A stretch of DNA of 64,000 nt from Aerococcus sp. UBA6277 (GCF_002440555.1 NZ_DJUR01000036.1:1-64000), one strand, 5' to 3'; counted from the first letter of the stretch, positions 29,189-41,177 are shown. The notes: generated by a model from the letters alone, not told the origin. Numbers and translations are program-made.

Positions 29189-30340
29189 ATGAAATTTTCT
29201 ATTAATCGTTCTGTTTTTATTCAAAATTTGACGGACGTTCAAAGAGCTATTAGTTCACGAACAACAATACCTGTTTTGACAGGTGTTAAAATCTCAGTTA
29301 AAGAAGAAGGCCTTTATTTAACTGGTTCTGATGCAACAATTTCCATTGAGGCATTTATTGACGCTAAAGATGATGACAATAAGTTAAAAATTGAAGCCAC
29401 TGGTGATATTGTCTTACCTTCTCGTTTCCTAGGTGAAATCGTGAAGAAATTACCATCAGATATGATGAATTTAGAAGTTGTTGAAAACTTCCAAACAGAA
29501 ATCACTTCTGACCGTGCATCATTTACCTTAAATGGCATTAATGGTAATGAATACCCACGTTTACCTGAAATTGATGCAAAACAGACTTACGCATTACCAA
29601 CAGATACCTTTAAGCAAGTGGTCAATCAAACCATTATTTCTGTATCCAACCAAGAAATTCGCCCTATTTTCACTGGGATTCATTTTGAAATTGGGAATGG
29701 TGAGTTAAAAGCAGTTGCCACTGACTCTCATCGTTTAAGTCAACGTGTTATGCCGTTAATAATGCCAGAAGCGGCTGGTGATACAGTGTTAGACATCAAT
29801 ATTCCTGGTCGTTCATTACAAGAATTAATCCGTATTGTAGATAGTAATGAAGACATTGAGATGATGGTGACAGACAATCAAGTACTATTTAAAGCTCGTA
29901 ATATCTACCTATACTCTCGTTTACTAGAAGGTAATTACCCAAATACAGACCGTTTATTACCTAATGACCACTCAACAGTTATTGAAGTGGCAGCGAGTGA
30001 ATTAGTGAATGCTGTTGAACGTGCTTTGATTTTAAGTCATGAAGGTAAAAATAATGTGGTTCGTTTGAATATTTCAGACCAAGATATTATCTTATCTAGT
30101 CAGTCTGCTGAAGTTGGGAATGTAGAAGAAGAAATCAATGTAGTGAAAGCTGAAGGGGAAGCTTTAGAAATTTCCTTCAACCCTGACTACTTACGTGAAG
30201 CCTTGAAATCATTTGGTCAACAAAACGTACAAATTGGCTTCCAGTCATCCTCACATCCCTTCACCCTATTACCAAGTGATCAAACGGATAACTTCAATTT
30301 CGTTCAATTAATTACCCCAATTCGTACACCAAGAGGCTAA
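29189..30340 (+). CDS. dnaN: DNA polymerase III beta subunit (sliding clamp)
   Basis: Ring-shaped processivity clamp of the replicative polymerase. The 383-residue product has the three-domain length and conserved segments MKFSINRSVF, IPVLTGVKI, the middle-domain ATDSHRL and the C-terminal LLPSDQTDNFNFVQLITPIRT. RBS AAGGAG precedes the ATG. It follows oriC and is followed by three hairpins that close the dnaA-dnaN unit. Confidence 0.97.
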   Translation: MKFSINRSVFIQNLTDVQRAISSRTTIPVLTGVKISVKEEGLYLTGSDATISIEAFIDAKDDDNKLKIEATGDIVLPSRFLGEIVKKLPSDMMNLEVVENFQTEITSDRASFTLNGINGNEYPRLPEIDAKQTYALPTDTFKQVVNQTIISVSNQEIRPIFTGIHFEIGNGELKAVATDSHRLSQRVMPLIMPEAAGDTVLDINIPGRSLQELIRIVDSNEDIEMMVTDNQVLFKARNIYLYSRLLEGNYPNTDRLLPNDHSTVIEVAASELVNAVERALILSHEGKNNVVRLNISDQDIILSSQSAEVGNVEEEINVVKAEGEALEISFNPDYLREALKSFGQQNVQIGFQSSSHPFTLLPSDQTDNFNFVQLITPIRTPRG

Positions 30341-30364
30341 TTGAAGCTAATTGACAAAAGTCGT

Positions 30365-30411
30365 TAAGATGATCTCGACCGTCGGATCATCTTCATATGG
30401 TTAACCATATG
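30365..30411. repeat. Two consecutive inverted repeats after dnaN
   Basis: AAGATGATC/GATCATCTT (30366-30393) and then the perfect 18-bp palindrome CATATGGTTAACCATATG (30394-30411) lie directly before the dnaN terminator. They could stabilise the mRNA end or form a protein-binding site. Confidence 0.7.
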
Positions 30412-30414
30412 AAT

Positions 30415-30453
30415 AAGGATCAAAATCATTTACTGGTTTTGATCCTTTTTTTC
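30415..30453 (+). terminator. Terminator of dnaN
   Basis: AAGGATCAAAA pairs with TTTTGATCCTT, followed by TTTTT on the plus strand; a strong intrinsic terminator 75 bp past the stop codon. Confidence 0.92.
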
Positions 30454-30557
30454 GGTCTATGTATAAAAATGTGCCAATTTTTGACTTTTAAGCCCTTTAA
30501 GTAAGATTCTAGGTATTTCCCTATCCAAAATGACAACTTTTAATACAGGGCCTTTAT

Positions 30558-30586
30558 TTGCTAAATACGGTAAATTAGCGTATAAT
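30558..30586 (+). promoter_or_regulatory. Promoter of the yaaA-recF-gyrB-gyrA unit
   Basis: TTGCTA and TATAAT with a 17-bp spacer. About 110 bases of leader follow, in which AAATCG (30607) can pair with CGATTT (30663), and CACT/AGTG form an inner hairpin; any regulatory role is unproven. Confidence 0.7.
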
Positions 30587-30699
30587 TAAGGGGTATAAAT
30601 AAAAGTGAAATCGTTGAATCTGCTAAGGACCACTAGCTGTGTCCAGTGATGGCAAGAAGAGACGATTTATTTTATGTGAAGAGCGAATTTGGAAGATGA

Positions 30700-30963
30700 A
30701 TGCGGGGTGAAATGATGGCTGAAATCGTAAAAATTGAAACAGCATATATTACATTGAGTCAGTTATTAAAAATTTCTGGTGCGATAGGTACTGGCGGAGA
30801 AGCGAAATGGTATCTACAAGAAAATGATGTCGTTGTAGACGGCGAAATTGATAATAGACGTGGACGTAAATTGTATCCAGGTATGGTTATTGCGATACCG
30901 AATGAAGGTGAATTTATCATCGAAAGCCATGAAACGCATGGTGATGGACATGCAGCTAAATGA
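30700..30963 (+). CDS. yaaA: S4-domain protein YaaA
   Basis: Small RNA-binding protein always found between dnaN and recF in Firmicutes. The 87-residue frame carries the S4-like core ITLSQLLKISGAIGTGGEAKWYLQ and VVVDGEIDNRRGRKLYPG. The true start may be the ATG at 30715, which has GGGGTG at good spacing, rather than the one at 30700. Its end overlaps the recF start by 14 bp. It probably acts in ribosome-related RNA binding; no specific function is established. Confidence 0.9.
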   Translation: MRGEMMAEIVKIETAYITLSQLLKISGAIGTGGEAKWYLQENDVVVDGEIDNRRGRKLYPGMVIAIPNEGEFIIESHETHGDGHAAK

Positions 30964-32065
30964 CATTAAGCTAAAGGACTTCAGAAATTATGAAGATCTA
31001 ACAGTCACATTTTCTCCTGGGGTGAACGTCTTTATCGGCGAGAATGCCCAGGGGAAAACATCTTTATTAGAGGCTATTTATATGATGTCACTGGCAAGAA
31101 GTCACCGTACGGCCAATGAAAAAGATACCATCCGTTGGCAACAAGACTTTGCGCGTATTGAAGGTAGTATATCAACGAGTACGAATCCAGAATTACCACT
31201 AGCGCTGACCATCACGAAATCTGGTAAACGCGCAAAAGTCAACCACTTGAACCAAAACCGGATGAGTGATTATATTGGCAAATTGAATGTGATCCTTTTT
31301 GCCCCGGAAGATTTAGAACTAATTAAAGGTGCCCCGCAACTTAGACGGAAGTTTATTGATATGGAGCTTGGGCAAATGAGCCCAAAATACCTGTATGAGT
31401 CGGTCCAATATAATCGATTATTAAAGCAACGAAATGCCTACCTCAAGCAATTATTATATAAAGAAACCCAAGACCAAATCTATTTAGATATCCTCACTGA
31501 ACAGTTAGCGGCGTCTGCTACCCATGTTATTTACCAACGGCTACGTTTTGTAGACCAATTGGAATCATGGGCTAAACCCATTCATTCAACCATTTCACAT
31601 GGACTTGAGGAGTTGACCTTAGCCTATCGTGGTCCAATTGAATTGACTTTAGATATGACTGAAGATGCCATCTACCAGCAGTTGATGACGAAATTTAAAG
31701 AGAAAAAAGACCATGAATTAGCCAGAGGGGTTACTTTGGTTGGTCCACATCGGGATGATTTGACCTTTAAGGTGAATGGCCGTGATGTGCAGAAATTTGG
31801 TTCCCAGGGCCAGCAACGGACGACTGTATTGAGTATGAAATTAGCAGAAATCGAATGCATGCATGAAGTTTTAGGGGAATATCCTATTTTACTCTTGGAT
31901 GACGTACTCAGTGAATTAGATAATGAGCGGCAAACCCACTTGTTGAAGTCTATACAGTCGAAAGTCCAAACCTTTATAACAACAACAAGTTTAGATGGTA
32001 TTCAAAGAGAATTAATTGAACAACCAAGAGTTTTCAATATTGATGCAGGCGCGATAGCGGAATAA
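30950..32065 (+). CDS. recF: DNA replication and repair protein RecF
   Basis: SMC-like ATPase that helps load RecA at gaps. The chosen start gives a 371-residue product beginning MQLNDIKLKDFRNYEDL, matching the family opening; an open frame extends upstream but only through yaaA. Walker A is GENAQGKTSLLEAI, the signature region is KFGSQGQQRTTVLSMKLAE and Walker B is ILLLDDVLSELD. It overlaps yaaA by 14 bp and precedes gyrB by 79 bp. Confidence 0.95.
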   Translation: MQLNDIKLKDFRNYEDLTVTFSPGVNVFIGENAQGKTSLLEAIYMMSLARSHRTANEKDTIRWQQDFARIEGSISTSTNPELPLALTITKSGKRAKVNHLNQNRMSDYIGKLNVILFAPEDLELIKGAPQLRRKFIDMELGQMSPKYLYESVQYNRLLKQRNAYLKQLLYKETQDQIYLDILTEQLAASATHVIYQRLRFVDQLESWAKPIHSTISHGLEELTLAYRGPIELTLDMTEDAIYQQLMTKFKEKKDHELARGVTLVGPHRDDLTFKVNGRDVQKFGSQGQQRTTVLSMKLAEIECMHEVLGEYPILLLDDVLSELDNERQTHLLKSIQSKVQTFITTTSLDGIQRELIEQPRVFNIDAGAIAE

Positions 32066-32093
32066 GTAAGCGTGCGGGTGAGGCGTGGCCTAA

Positions 32094-34169
<2,076 letters not shown>

Positions 34170-34187
34170 TAAGGAGGGAAAAGTTTC

Positions 34188-36770
34188 ATGAGTGAAGAAA
34201 TTAAAGAACAATTCCCACAACGTGAGCTATCGCAAGAAATGCGGACGTCATTTCTTGACTATGCCATGTCAGTTATTGTGGCACGTGCCCTACCGGATGT
34301 CCGTGATGGCTTAAAACCCGTTCACCGTCGTATCCTTTATGGGATGAATGAATTAGGGGTTACCTCAGATAAACCCTTTAAAAAATCAGCCCGTATCGTT
34401 GGGGACGTAATGGGTAAATACCATCCGCATGGTGATTCGGCTATCTATGAATCAATGGTGCGTATGGCTCAAGACTTCTCTTACCGCTACATGCTAGTGG
34501 ATGGTCACGGGAACTTCGGTTCAGTCGATGGTGACCAAGCGGCAGCTATGCGTTATACCGAAGCGCGTATGAGTAAGATTGCCCACGAAATGGTTCGTGA
34601 CATGAATAAAGATACCGTTGATTTTATCCCTAACTATGACGGTGAAGAGCGTGAGCCAGAAGTATTACCAGCTCGCTTTCCTAACCTACTAGTTAACGGG
34701 ACAACCGGTATCGCAGTTGGGATGACTACCAATATTCCAACCCATAACCTAAGCGAAGTCATCGGCGCCATTAAAATTTTAATGCAGAATGCTGATGCAA
34801 CAACCAACGAATTAATGGAGGCTTTACCAGGACCAGACTTCCCAACCGGTGGTATTGTCATCGGGAAATCAGGTATCCGTAAGGCTTATGAGACTGGAAA
34901 AGGGAGCATCATCGTCCGTGCTAAATTAGACATTGAAACCATGTCTTCAGGTAAAGAACGGATTATCGTTCATGAAATTCCTTACATGGTAAACAAGGCT
35001 AAATTAGTCGAACGTATTGCTGAACTAGCCCGCGACAAACGGGTAGAAGGGATCACCGCTGTACGTGACGAATCTGGTCGTGAAGGTATGCGTGTCGTTA
35101 TTGAATGCCGTAAAGATGCCAGCGCATCTGTAATCGTCAATAACCTTTACAAATACACGCAATTACAAACAAACTTCGGTATTAACATGGTAGCCATTGT
35201 AAATGGTGTACCCCGTACCCTAAGCTTGAAAGAAATCCTAGAAAATTACCTACTTCACCAAGAAGAAGTAATCCGTCGTCGTTCGATTTTCGAGAAAAAC
35301 AAGGCTGAAGCGCGTGCCCACATCCTAGAAGGGTTGCAAATTGCCTTAGACCATATTGACGAAATCGTTAATATCTTACGGACGTCTCGGTCAGGTGACG
35401 AAGCAAAAGCCCGTTTTATCGAGGACTACAAGCTATCAGATAAACAATCACAAGCTATCTTAGACATGCGTCTAGTTCGTCTAACTGGTTTAGAACGTGA
35501 GAAAATTGATAAAGAGCACGCCGAATTAATGGCGCAAATTGACTACTTAAACCAAGTGTTAGAATCTGAAACAATGCGTTACCAAATCATTTATGATGAA
35601 TTAGTTGAAATCGAAAGTAAATTCGGTGACGACCGTCGTACAGAGTTAATGGTTGGTGAAATCCACAATATCGATGATGAAGACCTAATTGAAGAAAGTA
35701 ACGTGATTGTTACCCTAACGCATAACGGTTACATCAAACGTATTGATGATATAGAATTTAGAGCCCAAAATCGTGGTGGTACAGGGGTTAAAGGGATGAG
35801 CATGAACGATGAAGACTTCGTTGAAACCATGCTGTCCACCTCAACCCACGACTCAGTTCTATTCTTCACCAACACTGGTCGCGTATTCCAATCTAAAGGT
35901 TATGAAATTCCAGAGTTTGGTCGCGCAGCCAAAGGGATTCCAGTTGTGAACCTATTGAACTTACAACAAGACGAAACTGTTCAAGCCATGATCAACGTGA
36001 CCCCAATTGAAGACGCAGAAGTAAAAGAACACCTATTATTCGTAACGAAAAACGGAACCGTAAAACGCACCAATGCTAGTGACTACTTCAATATCCGTAA
36101 CAATGGATTAATCGCCTTGAAACTAGCTGACGGCGATGAATTAGTGAAAGTTGTCTTAACTAGTGGTGATGACAATATTATTATTGCTTCCCAAGATGGT
36201 TATGCTGTAAGTTTCCAAGAAACAAACGTCCGTAGTATGGGGCGTACCGCTACAGGTGTTCGCGGTATTCGTTTAAACGAAGGCGATCAAGTGGTTGGAA
36301 TGTCTGTACTTGGACCAGACGACAGTGTATTAGTGGTTACTGAAAAAGGTTACGGTAAACAAACACCAGCCAGCGAATATGGTATTAAAAACCGTGGTGG
36401 TAAAGGGGTTAAAACCATTAATGTTACCGAGAAAAATGGTATCTTAGTTGGTTTAACAACCGTTTCAGGAGAAGAGGACATCATGTTAATGACCAACCAA
36501 GGGGTAGCCATTCGCTTCCACGCGAAAAACATCTCTCAAACCGGTCGTGCAACCCAAGGTGTCCGTCTCATTCGTTTATCCGATGAAGCTGTCGTTTCTA
36601 CCATTACCAAAGTAGATGCAGTTGAAGAAGAAGATCTTGCCGTAACACCAGTTGAAGGTGAACCAGCTGTTGGTACCACATTAGCAGATGCACCATCAGA
36701 AGAAATGGTTTCTCGTATGCAAGAATTCGCAGACGACGCCCTATCTGACCAAGAAGAAACAGAAGACTAA
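34188..36770 (+). CDS. gyrA: DNA gyrase subunit A
   Basis: DNA-cleaving subunit of gyrase. The 860-residue product has the catalytic Tyr123 in [11 protein letters not shown], the quinolone-determining region [12 protein letters not shown] with Ser84 and Glu88 (wild-type-like residues), and C-terminal beta-pinwheel repeats, including the GyrA box [10 protein letters not shown]. The acidic tail (about 815-860) is typical of the group. RBS AAGGAGGG precedes the ATG, 18 bp after gyrB. Confidence 0.98.
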   Translation: MSEEIKEQFPQRELSQEMRTSFLDYAMSVIVARALPDVRDGLKPVHRRILYGMNELGVTSDKPFKKSARIVGDVMGKYHPHGDSAIYESMVRMAQDFSYRYMLVDGHGNFGSVDGDQAAAMRYTEARMSKIAHEMVRDMNKDTVDFIPNYDGEEREPEVLPARFPNLLVNGTTGIAVGMTTNIPTHNLSEVIGAIKILMQNADATTNELMEALPGPDFPTGGIVIGKSGIRKAYETGKGSIIVRAKLDIETMSSGKERIIVHEIPYMVNKAKLVERIAELARDKRVEGITAVRDESGREGMRVVIECRKDASASVIVNNLYKYTQLQTNFGINMVAIVNGVPRTLSLKEILENYLLHQEEVIRRRSIFEKNKAEARAHILEGLQIALDHIDEIVNILRTSRSGDEAKARFIEDYKLSDKQSQAILDMRLVRLTGLEREKIDKEHAELMAQIDYLNQVLESETMRYQIIYDELVEIESKFGDDRRTELMVGEIHNIDDEDLIEESNVIVTLTHNGYIKRIDDIEFRAQNRGGTGVKGMSMNDEDFVETMLSTSTHDSVLFFTNTGRVFQSKGYEIPEFGRAAKGIPVVNLLNLQQDETVQAMINVTPIEDAEVKEHLLFVTKNGTVKRTNASDYFNIRNNGLIALKLADGDELVKVVLTSGDDNIIIASQDGYAVSFQETNVRSMGRTATGVRGIRLNEGDQVVGMSVLGPDDSVLVVTEKGYGKQTPASEYGIKNRGGKGVKTINVTEKNGILVGLTTVSGEEDIMLMTNQGVAIRFHAKNISQTGRATQGVRLIRLSDEAVVSTITKVDAVEEEDLAVTPVEGEPAVGTTLADAPSEEMVSRMQEFADDALSDQEETED

Positions 36771-36802
36771 AATTGGTAACACAGTAAAAAAGTTGCAAAA
36801 AT

Positions 36803-36844
36803 CCCATGAAATGGCGTATCAACAGCCATTTCATGGTTTTTTTT
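36803..36844 (+). terminator. Terminator of gyrA
   Basis: CCATGAAATGGC and GCCATTTCATGG pair around GTATCAACA, with an eight-T run on the plus strand. Confidence 0.92.
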
Positions 36845-36921
36845 GATGTCATTTAGATTATTCTGGTATATTAACCTAAATTATTTTCTTACCAATATAC
36901 ATCTGATTCTTAAAATATCAC

Positions 36922-36950
36922 TTGATTTATATGGATTATTTTGATAGAAT
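36922..36950 (+). promoter_or_regulatory. Promoter of rpsF-ssb-rpsR
   Basis: TTGATT and TAGAAT with a 17-bp spacer; predicted transcript start near 36957. Confidence 0.75.
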
Positions 36951-36960
36951 ACTTTATTGT

Positions 36961-37002
36961 GAGTATTAATATACTCTCCTTGCTCTCAAGGATGTTGAGA
37001 GC
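36961..37002 (+). promoter_or_regulatory. Structured rpsF leader with two hairpins
   Basis: GAGTAT/ATACTC (36961-36976) and GCTCTCAA/TTGAGAGC (36982-37002) form consecutive hairpins in the 5' leader just before the RBS AAAGGAGGTG. A leader bound by S6-S18 is known in many bacteria; I do not see its CCG signature clearly, so autogenous control is only a possibility. Confidence 0.5.
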
Positions 37003-37032
37003 CAATAGACCAAAAGGAGGTGCAAAAGTCTG

Positions 37033-37335
37033 ATGAGTGAAAACACTACTAAATACGAAGTTTTATACATTATTCGTCCTGATATGGAAGAAGCGTCTAA
37101 AAAAGCTTTGGTTGAACAATTCGATCAAATCTTAACTTCAAACGGTGTAACAATTAATGAATCTAAAGACTGGGCAAAACGTCGTCTTGCATATGAAATC
37201 AACGATTACAAAGAAGGTATCTACCACTTAGTTGATATGGAAGCTGACGATGCGGAAGGAATCAACGAATTCGACCGTCTTGCCAAAATCAATGACAATA
37301 TCTTACGTCATATGATTACTAAAATCGAAGACTAA
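37033..37335 (+). CDS. rpsF: 30S ribosomal protein S6
   Basis: The 100-residue protein begins with [15 protein letters not shown] and contains [19 protein letters not shown], the S6 pattern. It pairs with S18 (encoded two genes on) in the platform of the small subunit. A strong RBS (AAAGGAGGTG) precedes the ATG. Confidence 0.97.
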   Translation: MSENTTKYEVLYIIRPDMEEASKKALVEQFDQILTSNGVTINESKDWAKRRLAYEINDYKEGIYHLVDMEADDAEGINEFDRLAKINDNILRHMITKIED

Positions 37336-37371
37336 TTAACAATACATATTTCGTGAGAGAGGAGTTATTTC

Positions 37372-37923
37372 ATGATTAATAATGTTGTACTGGTCGGCCG
37401 TTTAACTCGTGACGTCGATGTGCGTTATACGCAAAGTGGCGTTGCCGTTGGATCTTTTAGCGTTGCCGTTGAAAGAAACTTTAAAAATGCCCAAGGTGAA
37501 CGTGAGACAGATTTTATTAACTGTGTTATCTGGCGTAAAGCAGCAGAGAATTTTGCGCGTTTTACCCGTAAAGGTTCATTAGTAGGTGTTGAAGGCAGCA
37601 TCCAAACTCGAAACTACGAGAATAACCAAGGACAACGTGTATACGTTACTGAGATTTTGGTTGATAACTTTAGTTTATTAGAATCAAAATCAGTTACTGA
37701 AAGTCGCCCTGCCTCTGATAATAACAATAACAGTGGTTTTGGTGGATTTAATAACAATAACGCAAACAACAACAGCTATGACAATCAAAATGCTGATCCA
37801 TTTGGTGGAAGCAGCTTTAATCAAAACTCCTCTTCATTTAACAATGGTAACGATAACCCATTCCCATCATCTAATGATGGTTCTGGTTCAATCAATGTTA
37901 CCGATGATGACTTACCATTCTAA
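37372..37923 (+). CDS. ssb: Single-stranded DNA-binding protein
   Basis: Essential ssDNA-binding protein. Residues 1-105 form the OB fold ([34 protein letters not shown]), then a Gly/Asn/Ser-rich disordered linker (about 120-172) and the acidic partner-binding tip DDDLPF at the end. The linker is notably Asn-rich (runs such as [14 protein letters not shown]). The 183-residue length is typical of Firmicutes SsbA. It lies between rpsF and rpsR, the usual order. Confidence 0.97.
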   Translation: MINNVVLVGRLTRDVDVRYTQSGVAVGSFSVAVERNFKNAQGERETDFINCVIWRKAAENFARFTRKGSLVGVEGSIQTRNYENNQGQRVYVTEILVDNFSLLESKSVTESRPASDNNNNSGFGGFNNNNANNNSYDNQNADPFGGSSFNQNSSSFNNGNDNPFPSSNDGSGSINVTDDDLPF

Positions 37924-37949
37924 TGGTATAAGTGAGGGAGGTAAAAAAT

Positions 37950-38186
37950 ATGGCAGCACAACGCCGCGGTGGTCGTAGACGTAAAAAAGTATGTTTCTTC
38001 TGCGCTAACCACATTGATCATGTAGATTACAAAGACACAGATTTATTAAAACGTTATATTTCTGAAAAAGGTAAAATCTTACCTCGTCGTGTAACTGGTA
38101 CATGTGCAAAACACCAACGTACTTTAACAGCTGGTATTAAACGCGCTCGTATTATGGCTTTAATTCCATTTACTACAGCAGACTAA
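37950..38186 (+). CDS. rpsR: 30S ribosomal protein S18
   Basis: The start at 37950 follows GGGAGGT and gives a 78-residue protein beginning [18 protein letters not shown]; the longer frame from 37932 lacks an RBS. The core [16 protein letters not shown] is typical. It retains CFFC and later Cys, fitting the zinc-binding form of S18. Confidence 0.96.
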   Translation: MAAQRRGGRRRKKVCFFCANHIDHVDYKDTDLLKRYISEKGKILPRRVTGTCAKHQRTLTAGIKRARIMALIPFTTAD

Positions 38187-38196
38187 TACTAATCAA

Positions 38197-38234
38197 AAAA
38201 ACCATTTCGCCTTCTGGTGAAATGGTTTTTTTCT
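38197..38234 (+). terminator. Terminator of rpsF-ssb-rpsR
   Basis: CCATTTCGCC and GGTGAAATGG pair around TTCT, followed by TTTTTTT on the plus strand. An A-run on the other side makes it also usable on the minus strand for the converging VOC gene. Confidence 0.92.
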
Positions 38235-38248
38235 TCGCTTAAATCGAC

Positions 38249-38629
38249 TTAATTCGTCGTAATTTCGACTAGATTACCCTCTGGGTCTTGGACTACTGAT
38301 TCATAGTAGCCGTCACCGGTTGTTCGTGGACCAGAAAAAAGTGGGAACCCATCTGCGACTAATTGAGCTGTTTTTCCGTCTACAGCCTCTTTATCGCCTA
38401 CTGCTAGGGCAATGTGTCCGTAACCTAAAGCATCAGCAATACGGGGGCTTAAATGCTTTTTATTGGTTAATTCTAGGCGACTGCCCTCATCAAAGCTTAA
38501 AAAGTATGATGAAAAACGTGTTTTAGGATTATGGTAGCGGTCACCTGCTTCGGCCTCAAAGTATTTTTCATAAAAAGCTTTGACAAGTTCTAAGTCAGTC
38601 ACCCATAAAGCAACGTGTTCAATTTTCAT
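38249..38629 (-). CDS. VOC family protein (glyoxalase/bleomycin-resistance fold)
   Basis: A 126-residue metal-dependent VOC protein. It has His5 in MKIEHVALWV, Glu in RLELTN, the GYGHIALAV strand and Glu in GNLVEIT, i.e. the paired beta-alpha-beta-beta-beta modules with metal ligands H-E-H-E as in lactoylglutathione lyase. The substrate cannot be read from sequence; glyoxalase activity is possible. It is a single-gene unit reading towards oriC. Confidence 0.8.
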   Translation of the reverse strand: MKIEHVALWVTDLELVKAFYEKYFEAEAGDRYHNPKTRFSSYFLSFDEGSRLELTNKKHLSPRIADALGYGHIALAVGDKEAVDGKTAQLVADGFPLFSGPRTTGDGYYESVVQDPEGNLVEITTN

Positions 38630-38687
38630 ATATAAACTCCTTTAGTGTACAATTTAGAATGCGCTTACACATCATATGATAAAGCAA

Positions 38688-38718
38688 AACGAGCTGTGAC
38701 ACTAGTCACAACTCGTTG
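38688..38718 (-). terminator. Terminator of the iron-type dehydrogenase gene
   Basis: AACGAG(C)TGTGAC and GTCACA(A)CTCGTT pair around ACTA; TTTTGCTTT follows on the minus strand. Confidence 0.75.
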
Positions 38719-38787
38719 GTAGGAGAATTCCTATGTTAAGTATGTTGATTACTTGTTTAATCTCATGTTCTAAGGAGGAAAATCGGA

Positions 38788-39855
38788 TCAGTCTAGCGCT
38801 TCAACATCTCTAATTGCTTGTTCAAATTTCTCACGGGTAATGGTATATGGAGAGAATGTTAAATCATCCATAGTCATCGCTTTATCAACTAATTTGTCGA
38901 TATCTTCTTGCGTTGTTACCCCTTGAGCTGCCAATTTAGTTGGCAATTTAATTGATTCCATGAATGCTTTCATACGGTCACGGTATTCAAATTGATGGTC
39001 CATTGTTAGTAATAACAAGATACCATATGAAACTACCTCACCGTGTAAGTGTTCATGGGCTTGTGGCAGAACAGTATAGCCATAGTAGTAGGCATGTGCC
39101 ATGTTTGAGTTGATGTCATTCTCAACTAATACAGACGCATAAGCTGATGCACCGATAATTTCTAGGACCACATCTTCTAAGGCCTGGTTTGCTTCTTGGT
39201 TACGTACAGCTTCTAAAGCTTTAGCACCAACAGCCATCAATTTATCATTCGTACCTTTGACAATATTTACCCCTAAACGATTTTCAAAGCTTAGGTCTCT
39301 GCCACGTGAAGAAAAACTAGTCTCTACTTCTTTAGACATACAGTCACCAATACCAGCCCATAAATATTCAACAGGCGCCTCAGCGATGATTTGTGTATCG
39401 ATGAAGGTATGGTCAGCTGGTGCTTTACGGTAAGCTAAACCAGCCATCTCATGGTTATCATGATACATAACACATACTGACGAAGTTGGCGCAGAAACGG
39501 AAGCTAGAGTTGGGATACTGAATAATGGTTTGTCTAAGTCACGAGCTACTACCTTAATTGTATCAATCGCGCGTCCCCCACCAACTGCAAAGATCATATC
39601 CGCATCTTGCACTTCTTTGATCGCTTTCATTTTCTCAACGTTGGTATAAGATGCTTCCTTACCGTAGACTTGCACGGTAGCCACTTCTAATGATGATTTT
39701 TCTAGGGCAGCAGTTAAGCGTTCCTTACTAGCTGCCAAGGCTTTTTCACCACCTAGAATCGCGACGGTTGTACCAAATTGACTACAATATTCATCAATTG
39801 CATCAAAGGCATCAACACCAATTGTTAAATTTGGTAGGTTTACTGATAGAGACAT
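38788..39855 (-). CDS. Iron-containing alcohol dehydrogenase family (glycerol-dehydrogenase-like)
   Basis: A 355-residue NAD-dependent metal dehydrogenase. The nucleotide-binding GGGRAIDTIK segment (about residues 93-102), the IPTLASVSAPTSSV segment, and metal ligands in GIGDCMSKEV, the helix with AHAYYYG and HEHLHGEVVS fit the GldA-like branch. The substrate is not determinable here; glycerol or a related polyol is a reasonable guess. The leading ATG has a weak RBS. It follows ilvE on the same strand, with an inverted repeat between them. Confidence 0.85.
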   Translation of the reverse strand: MSLSVNLPNLTIGVDAFDAIDEYCSQFGTTVAILGGEKALAASKERLTAALEKSSLEVATVQVYGKEASYTNVEKMKAIKEVQDADMIFAVGGGRAIDTIKVVARDLDKPLFSIPTLASVSAPTSSVCVMYHDNHEMAGLAYRKAPADHTFIDTQIIAEAPVEYLWAGIGDCMSKEVETSFSSRGRDLSFENRLGVNIVKGTNDKLMAVGAKALEAVRNQEANQALEDVVLEIIGASAYASVLVENDINSNMAHAYYYGYTVLPQAHEHLHGEVVSYGILLLLTMDHQFEYRDRMKAFMESIKLPTKLAAQGVTTQEDIDKLVDKAMTMDDLTFSPYTITREKFEQAIRDVEALD

Positions 39856-39881
39856 ATTTATTTTCCTTCTTTCTTCATAAT

Positions 39882-39919
39882 CAGCCTTTTAAACTAATTT
39901 ATGCTTGGTTTAAAAGGCT
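39882..39919. repeat. Inverted repeat between ilvE and the dehydrogenase gene
   Basis: AGCCTTTTAAAC and GTTTAAAAGGCT form a perfect 12-bp stem. T's follow on the plus strand but not on the minus strand, where the genes lie, so it is not an ordinary terminator for ilvE. Confidence 0.6.
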
Positions 39920-39932
39920 TTTTGCAAAATGA

Positions 39933-40967
39933 TTAATCTTCATCAACGTCTACGATCCATCCTTCAGGCGCTTCTAACTCACCAAATTGGATACCCGTTA
40001 ATTCTTTGTATAATTTTTGTGATACTGGACCAACCTCAGTTTCTGAGAAGAATACGTGACGGTTGTCTTTGTATGTTACAGAACCAGCTGGAGAGATAAC
40101 AGCCGCGTTACCCATAGCTCCTGCTTCAGAATATTTGTCAAATTCGTCCACTTTGATGTCACCAACTTCAACTTCTAATCCTAAACGGTGTTCCGCTAAC
40201 CATAACAATGATTTTTTAGTGATTGATGGTAATACTGTATCTGATTTAGGTGTTACAAATTTGTTTGTATCTTTCTCGATAGCAAAGAAGTTTGCTGATG
40301 AGAATTCATCTACTTTAGTATGTGTTGCTGGGTCTAAGTATAATACGTCATCGTAACCAGATTCTTGAATACGTTTAGCTGTTGCTAATGTTGATGCATA
40401 GTTAGCTGTTGCTTTGATGTTACCAGTACCATCAGCTGCTACACGGTCATGTTCGTGGTCGATGATGTAGTTATGTGGTGCTAAACCACCTTTGTATAAT
40501 GGACCAACTGGTGTTACGTAGATTGTAAATAAGTATTCTTCAGCTGCTGATACTTGTACGTGGTCACCGATACCTAATAACATAGGACGGATAAACATTG
40601 CAGCACCGTTGTGGCCGTATGGTGGCACATAGTCACGGTTAGCTTTAATAACTTCCTTACAAGCACGGACAAATTCTTCAACTGGTACTTCTGGCATCGC
40701 CATACGACGAGCACCACGGTTTAAACGTTCACCAAATTCATCTGGACGGAATAAAACAATCTTGCCATCTTTTGTACCATAAGCTTTATTACCTTCGAAT
40801 ACCCCTTGGCCGTAGTTGACGATTGGAGCAGCTTCACGAATGGGTAATTGAGGATCTGTTTCTAATCCTGCTTTATACCATTCGCCATCTTTCCAGTATG
40901 CACGCCAGCGGTATGGTACTTCCGTATAAGAAAAATCTAATTCATCCCAGTTTAATTTGTCAGTCAT
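39933..40967 (-). CDS. ilvE: Branched-chain amino acid aminotransferase
   Basis: PLP-dependent class IV aminotransferase interconverting Val, Leu, Ile and their keto acids. The ATG at 40967 is preferred because AAAGGAG lies 12 bases upstream, giving 344 residues. The catalytic lysine is Lys185 in GTGNIKATANYA. QGVFEGNKAY, FIRPMLLG and EAGAMGNAAVISP are family motifs. A leader peptide with Val-Val-Ile-Ile-Ile codons and alternative hairpins precede the gene, so expression should depend on charged branched-chain tRNAs. Confidence 0.96.
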   Translation of the reverse strand: MTDKLNWDELDFSYTEVPYRWRAYWKDGEWYKAGLETDPQLPIREAAPIVNYGQGVFEGNKAYGTKDGKIVLFRPDEFGERLNRGARRMAMPEVPVEEFVRACKEVIKANRDYVPPYGHNGAAMFIRPMLLGIGDHVQVSAAEEYLFTIYVTPVGPLYKGGLAPHNYIIDHEHDRVAADGTGNIKATANYASTLATAKRIQESGYDDVLYLDPATHTKVDEFSSANFFAIEKDTNKFVTPKSDTVLPSITKKSLLWLAEHRLGLEVEVGDIKVDEFDKYSEAGAMGNAAVISPAGSVTYKDNRHVFFSETEVGPVSQKLYKELTGIQFGELEAPEGWIVDVDED

Positions 40968-41026
40968 ATAGAGCAACTCCTTTAAGTTTAATTTCTAAGT
41001 AACAATATCAGCAATTTATTAGCAAA

Positions 41027-41060
41027 AGAAAAGGCCCCCCACGCGCTGGTGGGAGGCCTA
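41027..41060 (-). terminator. Attenuator terminator before ilvE
   Basis: GGCCTCCCAC and GTGGGGGGCC pair around CAGCGC with a TTTTCTTTT tail on the minus strand. It lies after the leader peptide and 60 bp before ilvE, so it can stop transcription before the gene. Confidence 0.85.
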
Positions 41061-41136
41061 AGTCCCATTCAGCGTTAACAAGCACGAATAGGACTTACGA
41101 TTTGTTATTAGTGAAAAACACTAATTCGTAAAGTCC
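41059..41136 (-). promoter_or_regulatory. Alternative RNA helices of the ilvE attenuator
   Basis: Segment 1 (41119-41136) pairs with segment 2 (41091-41113) as a long hairpin. The end of segment 2 (41086-41097) can instead pair over 12 bp with segment 3 (41059-41070). Segment 3 can also pair with the 5' arm of the terminator (CGCTGAATGGGA with TCCCACCAGCG). These exclusive options are the hallmark of attenuation. Confidence 0.7.
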
Positions 41137-41177
41137 TGTTTATTAATAATAATGACCACTTGTGCTGTCTTTTTCAT
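41121..41177 (-). CDS. Leader peptide of the ilvE attenuator
   Basis: An 18-codon frame, MKKTAQVVIIINKQDFTN, with a GAGGT RBS, lies in the transcribed leader of ilvE. Codons 7-11 are Val-Val-Ile-Ile-Ile, the substrates of the aminotransferase. The stop codon falls inside segment 1 of the alternative hairpins. Known Val/Ile/Leu attenuators use the same logic. Too short for the usual gene finders. Confidence 0.8.
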   Translation of the reverse strand: MKKTAQVVIIINKQDFTN

